A stretch of 64,000 nucleotides of DNA. Source: Salinisphaera sp. Its GTDB lineage: Bacteria > Pseudomonadota > Gammaproteobacteria > Nevskiales > Salinisphaeraceae. The notes beneath the pieces were generated by a model. It was given only the letters and a program-made list of their open reading frames with translations. It did not search any database and was not told the origin of the DNA. Both the position numbers and the translations under genes were made by a program. Location of the stretch: NCBI RefSeq assembly GCF_002729955.1, contig NZ_PBYA01000027.1:1-64000 (forward strand), read 5' to 3'. Each line of letters starts with the position of its first letter. Positions within the stretch are counted from its first letter, which is position 1. Below, piece after piece: positions 35,048 to 44,802 of this stretch.

Positions 35048-37945
35048 ATGAAAAGCGAACTTAACGACAAGTTCATCGAGAATTCCCCTCTGTTCGGCGG
35101 CAATGCGGCCTACGTCGAGTCCTACTACGAGCAGTACCTCAAGGATCCCGACTCGGTCGAGCCGAGCTGGCGCGAATACTTCAAAAGCCTCAACGGCGAC
35201 GGCGCGGAAGACATCGCGCACGGGCCGATTCGCGATTCATTCGTGGATACGCAGGCGTCGGCCGGGCAGGGTGCGCGCCCACGTGCGAGCATGTCGCAGC
35301 GTGCGGCCCAGAAGCAGGCCGGCGTGCTGCGTCTGATCAACTACTACCGCATGCGCGGCCATCAGGCTGCCGATCTGGATCCGCTCGGCCTCTACGAGCG
35401 TCCGAACGTGCCCGATCTCGACCCGGCTTTCCATGGTCTGGGCGAGGCGGACATGGACACGGTGTTCAATACCGGGTCGCTGTTCACCGAAGCGGACGAG
35501 CTGCCGCTGCGCGATATCATCGATATCTGCAAGCGCGTGTACACGGGCACCATCGGCACCGAGTACATGTACATCACCGACACCCGCCAGAAGCGCTGGA
35601 TTCAGCGTCGGCTTGAGGCGAGCGTCGACAAGCCGCGCCTGAACGAAAAGGAAAAGCGGGAAGTCCTGCGCCAGCTGACCGCCGCCGAAGGCATTGAACG
35701 CTATCTGCATACCAAGTATGTCGGGCAGAAGCGTTTCTCGCTGGAAGGCGCGGACAGCATGATCCCCGCGCTGGATGAAGTGGTGCGTTCGGCTGCGCGC
35801 AGCCACGTGGACGAGATCGTCATCGGCATGGCCCATCGCGGCCGCCTGAACGTGCTCGTGAACATTCTCGGCAAGTCGCCGAAGGAACTGTTTGCCGAGT
35901 TCGAAGGCGACTACGACCTCGACGAACTCGAAATGTCGGGCGACGTGAAATACCACATGGGTTTCTCGACCGATATCGAGATCGAAGACGAGCGCGTGCA
36001 TCTCGTGCTGGCCTTCAACCCCTCGCATCTCGAGGCCGTGAACCCGGTTGTGCAGGGTTCGGTCAAGGCACGCCAGGAACGCCGTCACGACGAAGAAGGC
36101 GAAACCATTCTGCCGGTGCTCATCCACGGCGATGCGTCGTTCGCCGGCCAGGGCATCGTCATGGAAACGCTGCAGCTGTCGCAGGCGGAAGGCTATGCCA
36201 CCGGCGGCACCGTGCATCTGGTGGTGAACAACCAGCTCGGCTTCACCATGCAGAACCCGATCACCGCCAAGCTCGGCGAAGTCTCGCGTACGTCGCAGTA
36301 CTGCACCGACATCGCCAAGATGCTCGAAGCGCCGGTGTTTCACGTCAACGGCGACGATCCGGAAGCGGTCGTGTTCGTCACGCGCCTGGCCATGGACTAC
36401 CGCGAGACGTTCGGCAAGGACGTGATCATCGACATGATCTGCTATCGCCGCCACGGTCATAACGAGGCGGACGAACCGGCGGTCACCCAGCCGCTGATGT
36501 ATCAGAAGGTCAAGCAGATGGAGACCACCCGCAAGCTGTATGCGGGCAAGCTCGAATCCGAAGGCCTGATCGACAAGGACGAAGCCCAGCAGTTCGCCGA
36601 CGCCTATCGCGACGGCCTGGACGAGGGCAAGAACATTTCGCGTACCACGCTGGGCCTGGTCGGCAACGAGCATACCGTGGACTGGGGGCGCTACAGCCGG
36701 CAGCGCTGGTCGGATATCGTGGATACGTCGGTGCCGGTGGAAACCCTGCAGCGGCTCGCGGCCCGCCTGCACGAACTGCCCGACAGCTTTGAATTGCACA
36801 AGCGTGCCCAGCGCATCATCGACGATCGCGGCAAGATGGCGGCCGGCGCCTCGCGTATCGACTGGGGTTTTGCCGAGCACATGGCGTACGCGACTCTGCT
36901 CGACGATGGCTTCAACGTGCGTCTGTCGGGCCAGGACTCGGGTCGTGGCACGTTCTTTCATCGCCACTCGGTGCTCTACAACCAGAAGGACGGTCAGAAA
37001 TTCGTCCCGTTGAAGCATGTCGGTCGTGAAAGCTCGGTGTTCACAGTCAATGACACGCTGCTGTCCGAGGCGGGCGTGCTTGGTTTCGAATACGGCTATG
37101 CTACCGCCGACCCGTCGACGCTCACCATCTGGGAAGCCCAGTTCGGTGACTTCGTCAACGGCGCCCAGGTGATCATCGATCAGTTCATTTCCAGCGGCCA
37201 GGCCAAGTGGGGTCGGCTATGTGGTCTGGTGATGTTCCTGCCGCATGGCTATGAAGGCCAGGGGCCGGAGCATTCCTCGGCGCGCCTGGAACGCTTCCTG
37301 CAGCTCTGTGCCGAGCGCCACATGATCGTGTGCGTACCGTCCACGCCGGCGCAGTGGTTCCACCTGCTGCGCCAGCAAATGGTGCGCGATCTGCGCATGC
37401 CGCTGGTGGTGCTTACGCCCAAGAGCCTGCTGCGTCACCGGCTGTCGACCTCGACGCTGGAAGACCTGGCCGAAGGCCAGTTCAACTTCGTGATCGACGA
37501 GCCGGACAGCATCGACGACGACGCCATCGAGCGGGTCGTGTTCTGTAGCGGCAAGGTCTACTACGACCTCTATCAGGCCCGCGAAGAGCGCGAGCTGGAC
37601 AACGTGGCGCTGGTGCGTATCGAACAGCTCTATCCGTTCCCGGCCAACGACTATGCCGCGGTGCTCGAGCGCTACAAGAACGCCGAGGAAGTGGTGTGGT
37701 GTCAGGAAGAGCCGGAGAACCAGGGCGCCTGGTATCAGATCAAGCATCGCCTGCAGGTGCCGCTGGCCGAGCGCCATGAGCTGCTTTATGCCACGCGCCC
37801 GGGTGCCGCTACCACGGCGGCGGGTTACCACAAGCTGCACGTCAAGCAGCAGGAAGCGGTGGTCGACGCGGGCCTGACCGGCGGCGAGCGCCTCGTGGAC
37901 AAGGGCAAGGCGCAGACGCGCAAGTCCCGTTCCAAGAAGAAGTGA
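35048..37945 (+). CDS. sucA: 2-oxoglutarate dehydrogenase E1 component
   Basis: A 965-residue thiamine-diphosphate enzyme that decarboxylates 2-oxoglutarate in the TCA cycle and passes succinyl to the lipoyl group of E2. The N-terminal helix (SPLFGGNAAYVESYYEQYL) that anchors E1 to the complex is intact. The thiamine-diphosphate region GDASFAGQGIVMET, the substrate segment CYRRHGHNEADEPAVTQP and the C-terminal EEPENQGAW are all present. Length is slightly above that of E. coli SucA. It opens the sucA-sucB-lpdA operon, with a 64-base gap to sucB. Confidence 0.97.
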   Translation: MKSELNDKFIENSPLFGGNAAYVESYYEQYLKDPDSVEPSWREYFKSLNGDGAEDIAHGPIRDSFVDTQASAGQGARPRASMSQRAAQKQAGVLRLINYYRMRGHQAADLDPLGLYERPNVPDLDPAFHGLGEADMDTVFNTGSLFTEADELPLRDIIDICKRVYTGTIGTEYMYITDTRQKRWIQRRLEASVDKPRLNEKEKREVLRQLTAAEGIERYLHTKYVGQKRFSLEGADSMIPALDEVVRSAARSHVDEIVIGMAHRGRLNVLVNILGKSPKELFAEFEGDYDLDELEMSGDVKYHMGFSTDIEIEDERVHLVLAFNPSHLEAVNPVVQGSVKARQERRHDEEGETILPVLIHGDASFAGQGIVMETLQLSQAEGYATGGTVHLVVNNQLGFTMQNPITAKLGEVSRTSQYCTDIAKMLEAPVFHVNGDDPEAVVFVTRLAMDYRETFGKDVIIDMICYRRHGHNEADEPAVTQPLMYQKVKQMETTRKLYAGKLESEGLIDKDEAQQFADAYRDGLDEGKNISRTTLGLVGNEHTVDWGRYSRQRWSDIVDTSVPVETLQRLAARLHELPDSFELHKRAQRIIDDRGKMAAGASRIDWGFAEHMAYATLLDDGFNVRLSGQDSGRGTFFHRHSVLYNQKDGQKFVPLKHVGRESSVFTVNDTLLSEAGVLGFEYGYATADPSTLTIWEAQFGDFVNGAQVIIDQFISSGQAKWGRLCGLVMFLPHGYEGQGPEHSSARLERFLQLCAERHMIVCVPSTPAQWFHLLRQQMVRDLRMPLVVLTPKSLLRHRLSTSTLEDLAEGQFNFVIDEPDSIDDDAIERVVFCSGKVYYDLYQAREERELDNVALVRIEQLYPFPANDYAAVLERYKNAEEVVWCQEEPENQGAWYQIKHRLQVPLAERHELLYATRPGAATTAAGYHKLHVKQQEAVVDAGLTGGERLVDKGKAQTRKSRSKKK

Positions 37946-38009
37946 TACTGGCCGCGCACTAGCACGCGGATTCACGTCAACGATCTCGACAAGTTAGGAA
38001 ACACCAAGC

Positions 38010-39344
38010 ATGGCCACAGAAGTCAAAGTCCCGGAGCTTCCGGAATCCGTCAGTGAAGCCACCGTGGGTGAGTGGCAGAAGAACAAGGGCGACAAGGTCG
38101 GCCGCGACGAGAACCTCGTCGACCTCGAGACCGACAAGGTCGTGCTCGAGGTGCCCTCCACCTCGGCGGGCGTGCTCGCCGAAATCAAGGTCTCCGCGGG
38201 TGACACGGTCAAGGCGGGCGACGTGCTGGCCATCGTCGAGGAAGGCGACGGCGCGGACGCCGGTGACGACAGTGACGAAGACGCCTCCGACGACGGCAAG
38301 AAGGCCGAGGCCGACGAAGACAGCGACGACGACGCCAAGAGCGACGACAGCAAAGACGACGGCGCCGACGAGTCCGACTCGGGCGACGACGAAGCGATCG
38401 CCAGTCCGGCGGCCAAGAAGCTGATGGACGAGAACGACATCGCTGCGCGCAATGTCGACGGCACCGGCAAGGACGGCCGTATCACCAAGGCGGACGTACA
38501 GAAGGCGATCGACAACAAGGGCGATTCCAAGCCGGCCCAGGGCGAGGAAAAATCGGAGTCGCGCGGCGAATCCCGTTCCGAGCGCGAGGAGCAGGCCGTT
38601 TCCGAACAGGCCGACCGTCAGGCCCTGGCCGACGCGCCCAGCGAGCGCACCGAACAGCGCGTGCCGATGACGCGCATTCGCCAGCGCATCGCCGAGCGTC
38701 TGCTGGATGCCAGCCAGAATACCGCCATGCTCACGACCTTCAACGAGGTCGACATGAAGGCGGTGATGGAGCTGCGCAACCAGTACAAGGACAAGTTCGA
38801 GAAGGACCACGAAGTCCGTCTCGGCTTCATGTCGTTCTTCGTCAAGGCCGCGGTCGAGGCGCTCAAGCGTTTCCCGATCGTCAACGCTTCCATCGACGAA
38901 GGCGATATCGTCTATCACGGTTTCTACGATATCGGCGTGGCCGTATCGTCGCCGCGTGGCCTGCTCGTGCCGGTGCTGCGTGACGCTGATCAGCAGTCCT
39001 ATGCCCAGATCGAGTCCACGATCCGCGATCTCGGCAAGCGCGCCCAGGAAGGCAAGGTCACCATGGACGAAATGAGTGGCGGCACCTTCACGATCACCAA
39101 CGGCGGCGTGTTCGGCTCGCTGCTGTCGACGCCGATCATCAACCCGCCGCAGGCTGCGATTCTGGGCATGCATGCGACCAACGAAAAACCGGTGGTGGTC
39201 GACGGCGAGATCGTGATCCGCCCGGTCATGCAGCTTGCGCTGTCCTACGATCACCGTCTCATTGACGGCCGCGATGCGGTGCTGTTCCTGCGCACGATCA
39301 AGGAACTCATCGAAGATCCGGCCCGGTTGCTGCTGCAGGTCTAG
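38010..39344 (+). CDS. sucB: 2-oxoglutarate dehydrogenase E2 (dihydrolipoyl succinyltransferase)
   Basis: A 444-residue acyltransferase core of the complex. The N-terminal lipoyl domain has the lipoylated Lys in [10 protein letters not shown]. An extraordinarily acidic linker (residues about 82-131, mostly Asp, Glu, Ser and Lys) leads to the E1/E3-binding domain ([14 protein letters not shown] to KADVQKAI) and a second charged linker. The catalytic domain ends with [13 protein letters not shown], carrying the active His and Asp. The acidic linker replaces the usual Ala/Pro-rich one and may reflect a salt-adapted proteome. Confidence 0.97.
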   Translation: MATEVKVPELPESVSEATVGEWQKNKGDKVGRDENLVDLETDKVVLEVPSTSAGVLAEIKVSAGDTVKAGDVLAIVEEGDGADAGDDSDEDASDDGKKAEADEDSDDDAKSDDSKDDGADESDSGDDEAIASPAAKKLMDENDIAARNVDGTGKDGRITKADVQKAIDNKGDSKPAQGEEKSESRGESRSEREEQAVSEQADRQALADAPSERTEQRVPMTRIRQRIAERLLDASQNTAMLTTFNEVDMKAVMELRNQYKDKFEKDHEVRLGFMSFFVKAAVEALKRFPIVNASIDEGDIVYHGFYDIGVAVSSPRGLLVPVLRDADQQSYAQIESTIRDLGKRAQEGKVTMDEMSGGTFTITNGGVFGSLLSTPIINPPQAAILGMHATNEKPVVVDGEIVIRPVMQLALSYDHRLIDGRDAVLFLRTIKELIEDPARLLLQV

Positions 39345-39385
39345 GCCCACAGTCGTAACCGCCACACGTAATTGCAAGGAAAAGC

Positions 39386-40822
39386 ATGAGCAAGGAATTC
39401 GATGTCGTCGTTATCGGCGCAGGTCCGGCCGGCTATGTCGCGGCCATTCGCGCGGCACAGCTGGGCATGGACGTCGCCTGTATCGACAAATGGCTGGACC
39501 TCGACGACAAACCGTCGCTGGGTGGTACCTGCCTGAACGCGGGTTGCATCCCCTCGAAGGCGCTGCTCGAGTCCAGTGAGCTCTACGATCGCGCGAACAA
39601 CGAGTTCGCCGATCACGGCATCAAGGCGAGCAAGGTCGAACTCGACCTGGCCAAGATGCAGAAGCGCAAGGCCGGCGTGGTCTCCCAGCTGACCGGCGGT
39701 ATCGCCAGCCTGTTCAAGGCCAACGGCGTGAAGTCGTTCGCCGGCAGCGGTCAGGTGGTGGATTCCGGCGAAGTGCTGTTCGTCGATCACGATGGCAAGG
39801 AAGCCACCTTCAAGGCCGACAAGATCATCATCGCCGCCGGTTCCGAGCCGGTCGAGCTCGATATCGCCCCCTTCGACGGCGATCGCATCGTCGATTCCTG
39901 GGGCGCGCTCGAATTCGACGAGGTGCCGAAGAAGCTGGGCGTCATCGGCGCCGGCTATATCGGCGTGGAACTGGGCAGTGTCTGGTCGCGCCTGGGCAGC
40001 GACGTGACGCTGCTGGAAGCCGTCGACGAATTCATGCCGATCGCTGATCGCGACGTGGCCAAGGAAGGCCTGAAGTCGTTCAGGAAGCAGGGCCTGGATA
40101 TCCAGCTTGGTGCCCGCGTCACCGAAGCCAAGGCGACCAAGAACGGCGTCGAGGTCAAGTACACGCAGGGTGACGAATCGCATACGACCACCTTCGACCG
40201 CCTGGTGGTCGCCGTGGGCCGGCGTCCCCATACGAAAGACCTGTGTGCCAAGGGCGCGCGCGTGGAGCTCGACGACAAAGGTTTTGTCGACGTCGACGAG
40301 AGCTTTCGTACCAGCCTGCCGGGTGTCTATGCCGTCGGCGACGTGATCGGCAATCCGATGCTGGCCCATAAGGGCATGGAAGAGGGCGTCGCCGTTGCCG
40401 AGATTCTGGCCGGCCAGAAGCCGCACCTGAACTACGACGTGATTCCCTCGGTTGTCTATACCCACCCTGAGATGGCGTGGGTCGGCAAGAGCGAAGCCCA
40501 GATAAAGTCGGCCGGTACCGAGTATCGCGTTGGCCAGGTGCCTTTCGCGGCCAACGGTCGTGCCAAGGCGCTGGCTCAGCAGGGCGGTTTCGTCAAGATG
40601 ATCGCCGATGCCAAGACCGACGAGATTCTGGGCGTGCACATGATCGGGCCGTATGTCTCCGAGCTGGTTCAGGAAATGGTCGTGGCCATGGAGTACAAGG
40701 CGTCGAGCGAAGATATCGCCCGAATCATCCACGGGCATCCCACGCTGGGCGAAACGGTGCATGAAACCGCGCTGGCGGTGGACGGGCGACCGATTCATTT
40801 CCCGCCGAAGCGCAAGAAGTAA
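39386..40822 (+). CDS. lpdA: Dihydrolipoyl dehydrogenase (E3)
   Basis: A 478-residue flavoprotein disulfide reductase that reoxidises the lipoyl groups of E2 with NAD. The FAD-binding GAGPAGYVAAIRAAQLG, redox-active disulfide GGTCLNAGCIPSKALL, NAD-binding GAGYIGVELGSVW and C-terminal HGHPTLGETVHE (catalytic His-Glu pair) are all visible. AAGGA precedes the ATG. It is the third gene of the suc operon and is followed after only 7 bases by kup. Confidence 0.97.
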   Translation: MSKEFDVVVIGAGPAGYVAAIRAAQLGMDVACIDKWLDLDDKPSLGGTCLNAGCIPSKALLESSELYDRANNEFADHGIKASKVELDLAKMQKRKAGVVSQLTGGIASLFKANGVKSFAGSGQVVDSGEVLFVDHDGKEATFKADKIIIAAGSEPVELDIAPFDGDRIVDSWGALEFDEVPKKLGVIGAGYIGVELGSVWSRLGSDVTLLEAVDEFMPIADRDVAKEGLKSFRKQGLDIQLGARVTEAKATKNGVEVKYTQGDESHTTTFDRLVVAVGRRPHTKDLCAKGARVELDDKGFVDVDESFRTSLPGVYAVGDVIGNPMLAHKGMEEGVAVAEILAGQKPHLNYDVIPSVVYTHPEMAWVGKSEAQIKSAGTEYRVGQVPFAANGRAKALAQQGGFVKMIADAKTDEILGVHMIGPYVSELVQEMVVAMEYKASSEDIARIIHGHPTLGETVHETALAVDGRPIHFPPKRKK

Positions 40823-40829
40823 GCGCTGA

Positions 40830-42815
40830 ATGGCCGCCGAGGAAGAAGATCGCTCGCTAGCTAAAGGCAGCAAGAACGGTACCGACGAATCCGCCGACGA
40901 CACGAGCGCCGGCGGTTCGCATAACGGTGACCACACGCACTCGAACGGCAACGACAAGGGCAAGCAGTCGTTGCCGTTTCTGTGCCTGGCGGCGCTGGGC
41001 ATCGTCTATGGCGATATCGGCACCAGCCCGATCTACGCGCTACGCGAAGCGTTCTATTCCCACGATGGTATTTCCGTCGTGCCGGCCAATATCTTCGGCG
41101 TGCTGTCACTGCTGTTCTGGTCGCTGATCATTGTGATCTCGATCAAGTATCTTGCGGTGGTCATGCGCGCGAGCAACAACGGCGAGGGCGGTATCATCGC
41201 CCTCGTCGCCCTGCTCAATCCGTGGAAGACGGAAAAGAAAAGCCGTCGCTACATGCTCATGCTGCTGGGCCTGTTTGGTGCGGCCCTGTTGTACGGCGAT
41301 GGCACGATCACACCCGCGATTTCCGTGCTCAGCGCGATCGAAGGGCTGGAAGTTGCGACCCCGGCGTTCAAGCCGTATATCGTGCCGATCACCATCGCCA
41401 TTCTGGTCGGCCTGTTTCTGATTCAGAAACGGGGCACGGCCACGGTCGGCTCCCTGTTCGGCCCGGTCATGCTGACCTGGTTCACGGTGCTCGGCCTGCT
41501 GGGCATCAACGGCATCGTTCATCACCCGGGCGTATTCGCGGCCGTCAATCCGATGTACGCCGCCAGCTTCTTTGCCGATAACGGCCTCGCCGGATTTCTC
41601 GTGCTCGGCACGGTCTTCCTGGTGGTGACCGGTGGCGAGGCGCTGTATGCGGATATGGGCCACTTCGGCCTGGCACCGATTCGCCTGGCCTGGTTCTTTC
41701 TGGTTCTGCCCGCGCTGTTGCTGAATTACTTCGGCCAGGGCGCGATGATGCTGGAAAACCCCGATATCACCCAGCCCTTCTACCAGATGGCGCCCGACTG
41801 GGCCCTCTATCCGGTCGTGGGTCTGGCGACGCTTGCGACGGTGATCGCCTCCCAGGCGGTGATTTCCGGCGTGTTTTCACTCACCCGGCAGGCGGTTCAG
41901 CTCGGCCAGCTGCCGCGGCTAAATATCGTGCAGACCTCGCACGAGTCCTACGGCCAGGTCTATATCCCGTTCATGAACTGGGTGTTGATGGCTGCGACCA
42001 TCGGGCTCGTTCTGGGGTTCGGCTCGTCGAGCAATCTGGCCGCCGCCTATGGCGTGGCCGTTTCCATGGATATGGTCATCACCACGATCCTGGCGTTCTT
42101 CGTGGCGTATCGCTGGGGCTGGTTCCCGCGCATCGCAGGGGTCATCGCGGCGGTACTGCTGGTGGTCGACCTCGCCTTCTTCGGCGCCAACGTGTTCAAG
42201 ATTCCGGACGGCGGCTGGTATCCGCTGGTGGTCGCCGGCGTGATCTTTTTCATCATGGGCACCTGGCGGCGCGGCCGTGAGCTGGTGGGTCGCCAGCTCC
42301 AGGACGATACGGAACCGCTCGACGAGTTCATCGAATCGCTCGACGAACTGCCGATGCGTATCGAGGGCACCGCGGTGTTCATGACCGAGGCGACCCACAA
42401 GACGCCGCCGATGCTGCTGCATCATCTGCGTCACAACCGCGTGCTGCACGAGCAGGTGATTCTGCTCACGGTGAATACGCTCGACGTGCCGCGGGTACCG
42501 GCAGCGGATCGGCTCAAGATCGAAGACCTCGGTCGCGGCGTCTATCGCGTGCAGGTTTACTATGGCTTCATGCAGGCCAGCAACGTGCCGGTGGCGCTGC
42601 GATTCGCCGGTGAGTTCGGCCTGGATGTAGACCTTGAACACACCACCTTCTATGTCGGCCGCGAGTCGCTCATCCCCACCAGCGAAGTGCCGGGCATGAT
42701 GGTATGGCGCGAGCATATGTTCGCGTTCATGGCCCTCAACGCCACGCGGGCGACGTCCTACTACCGTATTCCGCCCGAACGGGTGGTGGAACTCGGTATT
42801 CAGATAGAAATCTGA
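40830..42815 (+). CDS. kup: Low-affinity potassium uptake protein Kup
   Basis: A 661-residue potassium transporter of the KUP/HAK/KT family. The conserved start is LAALGIVYGDIGTSPIYALREAF at about residue 52, followed by some 12 membrane segments and a C-terminal cytoplasmic domain (VFMTEATHKTPPMLLHHLRHN). Before the conserved core is a hydrophilic extension of about 50 residues rich in Asp, Glu, His, Asn and Gly. The ATG lies 7 bases after the lpdA stop without a good ribosome site, which suggests coupling to the suc operon. Potassium uptake would serve osmotic adaptation. Confidence 0.95.
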   Translation: MAAEEEDRSLAKGSKNGTDESADDTSAGGSHNGDHTHSNGNDKGKQSLPFLCLAALGIVYGDIGTSPIYALREAFYSHDGISVVPANIFGVLSLLFWSLIIVISIKYLAVVMRASNNGEGGIIALVALLNPWKTEKKSRRYMLMLLGLFGAALLYGDGTITPAISVLSAIEGLEVATPAFKPYIVPITIAILVGLFLIQKRGTATVGSLFGPVMLTWFTVLGLLGINGIVHHPGVFAAVNPMYAASFFADNGLAGFLVLGTVFLVVTGGEALYADMGHFGLAPIRLAWFFLVLPALLLNYFGQGAMMLENPDITQPFYQMAPDWALYPVVGLATLATVIASQAVISGVFSLTRQAVQLGQLPRLNIVQTSHESYGQVYIPFMNWVLMAATIGLVLGFGSSSNLAAAYGVAVSMDMVITTILAFFVAYRWGWFPRIAGVIAAVLLVVDLAFFGANVFKIPDGGWYPLVVAGVIFFIMGTWRRGRELVGRQLQDDTEPLDEFIESLDELPMRIEGTAVFMTEATHKTPPMLLHHLRHNRVLHEQVILLTVNTLDVPRVPAADRLKIEDLGRGVYRVQVYYGFMQASNVPVALRFAGEFGLDVDLEHTTFYVGRESLIPTSEVPGMMVWREHMFAFMALNATRATSYYRIPPERVVELGIQIEI

Positions 42816-42818
42816 CCG

Positions 42819-42862
42819 GGCCGGCGGCGAGGGCGAAGACAGTCAGACCGCTCGCCCCGGCC
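42819..42862 (+). terminator. Long imperfect stem-loop after kup
   Basis: GGCCGG and GGCGAG on the left arm pair with CTCGCC and CCGGCC on the right arm, a 12-pair stem with one bulged C and a 19-base loop. No U-run follows. It plausibly ends the suc-kup transcript through Rho or by RNA stability. Confidence 0.4.
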
Positions 42863-42871
42863 TACGGCTGG

Positions 42872-42877
42872 TAGAAT
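42872..42877 (+). promoter_or_regulatory. Candidate -10 for yebC-ruvCAB
   Basis: TAGAAT, five of six to consensus, lies 35 bases before the yebC start, directly after the stem-loop. No strong -35 is seen 16-18 bases upstream. Confidence 0.4.
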
Positions 42878-42911
42878 CCCGGCACGGTTTGCAGCGCAAC
42901 CACGAGGCATT

Positions 42912-43661
42912 ATGGCAGGCCATAGTAAATGGGCGAATATTCAGCACCGCAAGAACGCCCAGGACAAGAAGCGCGGTAAGATTTTCACCAAGATCATTCG
43001 CGAGATCACGGTGGCCGCCCGCATGGGCGGCGGCGATCCGAACGACAACCCGCGGCTGCGGCTGGCCTGGGACAAGGCGCTGGCCGCCAACATGCCCAAG
43101 GACAACATCGAACGGGCGGTCAAGCGCGGTACCGGCGACGGGCAGGGCGACAACTACGAAGAGATTCGTTACGAAGGGTACGGCCCGAACGGGGTCGCGA
43201 TCATGGTCGACTGCATGACCGACAACAAGAACCGGACGGTCTCCGAGGTGCGCTACACCTTTAACCGCAACGGCGGCAATCTGGGTGCCGACGGTTCGGT
43301 GGCCTATCTGTTCGATCGCAAGGGCGTACTCACCTACGGTCCGGACAACGACGACGAAGACGTGCTCGCGCCGGCGCTGGATGCCGGAGCCGAGGACCTC
43401 GTGGAATACGAAGACGGCTCCTTCGACGTGCTCACCGCGCCCGACGACTACACCCAGGTCAAGGCGGCGGTGGAAGCGGCCGGCTTCGCGCCGGATGCGG
43501 CCGATGTGACCATGCGTCCGGCAACGACCGTCGAACTGCAGGGCGAGGACGCACAGAACTGTCTCAAGCTGCTCGACGCACTCGAGGATCTGGACGACGT
43601 ACAGAACGTCTACAGCAACGTCGAGCTGGACGCAGAAACTCTTGCCGACGCGCCGGCCTGA
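42912..43661 (+). CDS. yebC: YebC/PmpR-family DNA-binding/translation factor
   Basis: A 249-residue protein of the YebC/TACO1 family. The family opening [20 protein letters not shown] is intact, as are [15 protein letters not shown] and the Gly/Asp-rich middle region. Members act as transcription regulators or, as shown more recently, help ribosomes at difficult sequences. GAGGC sits ahead of the ATG. It heads the yebC-ruvC-ruvA-ruvB unit; ruvC starts 7 bases after its stop, a gene order shared by many gammaproteobacteria. Confidence 0.95.
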   Translation: MAGHSKWANIQHRKNAQDKKRGKIFTKIIREITVAARMGGGDPNDNPRLRLAWDKALAANMPKDNIERAVKRGTGDGQGDNYEEIRYEGYGPNGVAIMVDCMTDNKNRTVSEVRYTFNRNGGNLGADGSVAYLFDRKGVLTYGPDNDDEDVLAPALDAGAEDLVEYEDGSFDVLTAPDDYTQVKAAVEAAGFAPDAADVTMRPATTVELQGEDAQNCLKLLDALEDLDDVQNVYSNVELDAETLADAPA

Positions 43662-43668
43662 CGGCGGC

Positions 43669-44181
43669 ATGGCACGTATTCTCGGAATCGATCCGGGTTC
43701 CACGGTCACGGGTTTCGCGGTGATCGAGGGCGGCGCCCAGCCGCGCTCGATCGTTATCGACTGTATTCGCCTGCCGCGCGAGGCGTTCCCGGTTCGGCTG
43801 GGCCTTATCTTCGAACGGCTGAGCGCGGTCATCAACGAGTACCGCCCCGACGAGATGGCGATCGAGGATGTATTTGTATCGCGCAACGCCGCGAGCGCGC
43901 TCAAGCTCGGTCAGGCTCGCGGGGCGGCCATCTGTGCCGGCGCGGCCAACGGACTGCCTGTTTCGGAATACACGCCAACCCAGATCAAGCAGGCCATCGT
44001 GGGGCGTGGCCATGCCGACAAGAAGCAGATCCAGCACATGGTGCGCGTGCTGCTGGGCGTGGATTCCACGTTGCAGGCTGATGCGGCGGACGCCGCAGGC
44101 GTGGCCGTATGCCATATCCACCACAGCCGTAGCGCGGCGCGCATGAAGATCGCTGCGAACACCACCGGGCGCCGGGCATGA
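43669..44181 (+). CDS. ruvC: Holliday junction resolvase RuvC
   Basis: A 170-residue endonuclease that cuts Holliday junctions. The four catalytic acids are visible: Asp in ILGIDPGS, Glu in AIEDVFV, and the paired Asp in DAADAAGVAV. The ATG at 43669 was preferred over an upstream in-frame ATG at 43642 inside yebC, because the family begins MARILGIDPG. The stop overlaps ruvA by 4 bases. Confidence 0.96.
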   Translation: MARILGIDPGSTVTGFAVIEGGAQPRSIVIDCIRLPREAFPVRLGLIFERLSAVINEYRPDEMAIEDVFVSRNAASALKLGQARGAAICAGAANGLPVSEYTPTQIKQAIVGRGHADKKQIQHMVRVLLGVDSTLQADAADAAGVAVCHIHHSRSAARMKIAANTTGRRA

Positions 44182-44801
44182 TCGGACAGCTACGCGGGCG
44201 CATCATCGAAAAACAGCCGCCACGGCTGGTCATCGACGTGGGCGGGGTGGGCTATGAAGTCGAAGCCCCGTTGTCGACCTTTTTCGCTCTCGGCGAGGGC
44301 CGCCGGCCGGGCGATAACGCCAGCCACGGTGAAGTCACGCTGTTGACGCAGATGGTGGTGCGCGAAGACGCCATGCTGCTCTACGGGTTTGCCACCGCCG
44401 ACGAACGCAGCCTGTTTCGGGAGTTGATCAAGGTTTCCGGCGTCGGCGCCAAGCTCGCGTTGACCGTACTCTCCGGTATGAGCGTGGCGGATTTCGTCGC
44501 CACCATTGAAGCCGACGACGCTGCGCGGCTGACTGGGCTGCCGGGCGTGGGCAAGAAGACGGCGGCGCGCCTGCTGGTGGAAATGCGTGACAAGCTCTCT
44601 GGCACCGCGATCGCGCCGGCGCTGGCCCCGGCGGCCAGCAGCGAAGCCGGCGTTGGCGACGTGCAGTCGATCGCCCGCCAGGCGTTGACCTCTCTGGGCT
44701 ACAAGCCGGCCGAATCGGACCGGTTGCTCAAGGGCATCGACGCCGAGGGCATGGACAGCGAAGCCCTGATTCGCGAAGCCCTGCGCCGGGCGGTGCGCTG
44801 A
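44178..44801 (+). CDS. ruvA: Holliday junction branch migration protein RuvA
   Basis: A 207-residue junction-binding protein. It begins [15 protein letters not shown] (OB-fold domain I), has helix-hairpin-helix segments ([15 protein letters not shown] and [16 protein letters not shown]), an Ala/Pro-rich flexible linker and a C-terminal domain III ([19 protein letters not shown]) that contacts RuvB. It is coupled to ruvC and lies one base from ruvB. Confidence 0.96.
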   Translation: MIGQLRGRIIEKQPPRLVIDVGGVGYEVEAPLSTFFALGEGRRPGDNASHGEVTLLTQMVVREDAMLLYGFATADERSLFRELIKVSGVGAKLALTVLSGMSVADFVATIEADDAARLTGLPGVGKKTAARLLVEMRDKLSGTAIAPALAPAASSEAGVGDVQSIARQALTSLGYKPAESDRLLKGIDAEGMDSEALIREALRRAVR

Positions 44802-44802
44802 C

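Noticed and set aside
35237-37018. 593-codon minus-strand frame opposite sucA
   Set aside because: It mirrors the wobble bias of sucA and has no start context or family motifs.
38240-38420. Acidic repeat-like DNA in sucB as a possible low-complexity insertion or frameshift
   Set aside because: The frame continues into a correct E1/E3-binding domain and catalytic domain, so it is a genuine linker.
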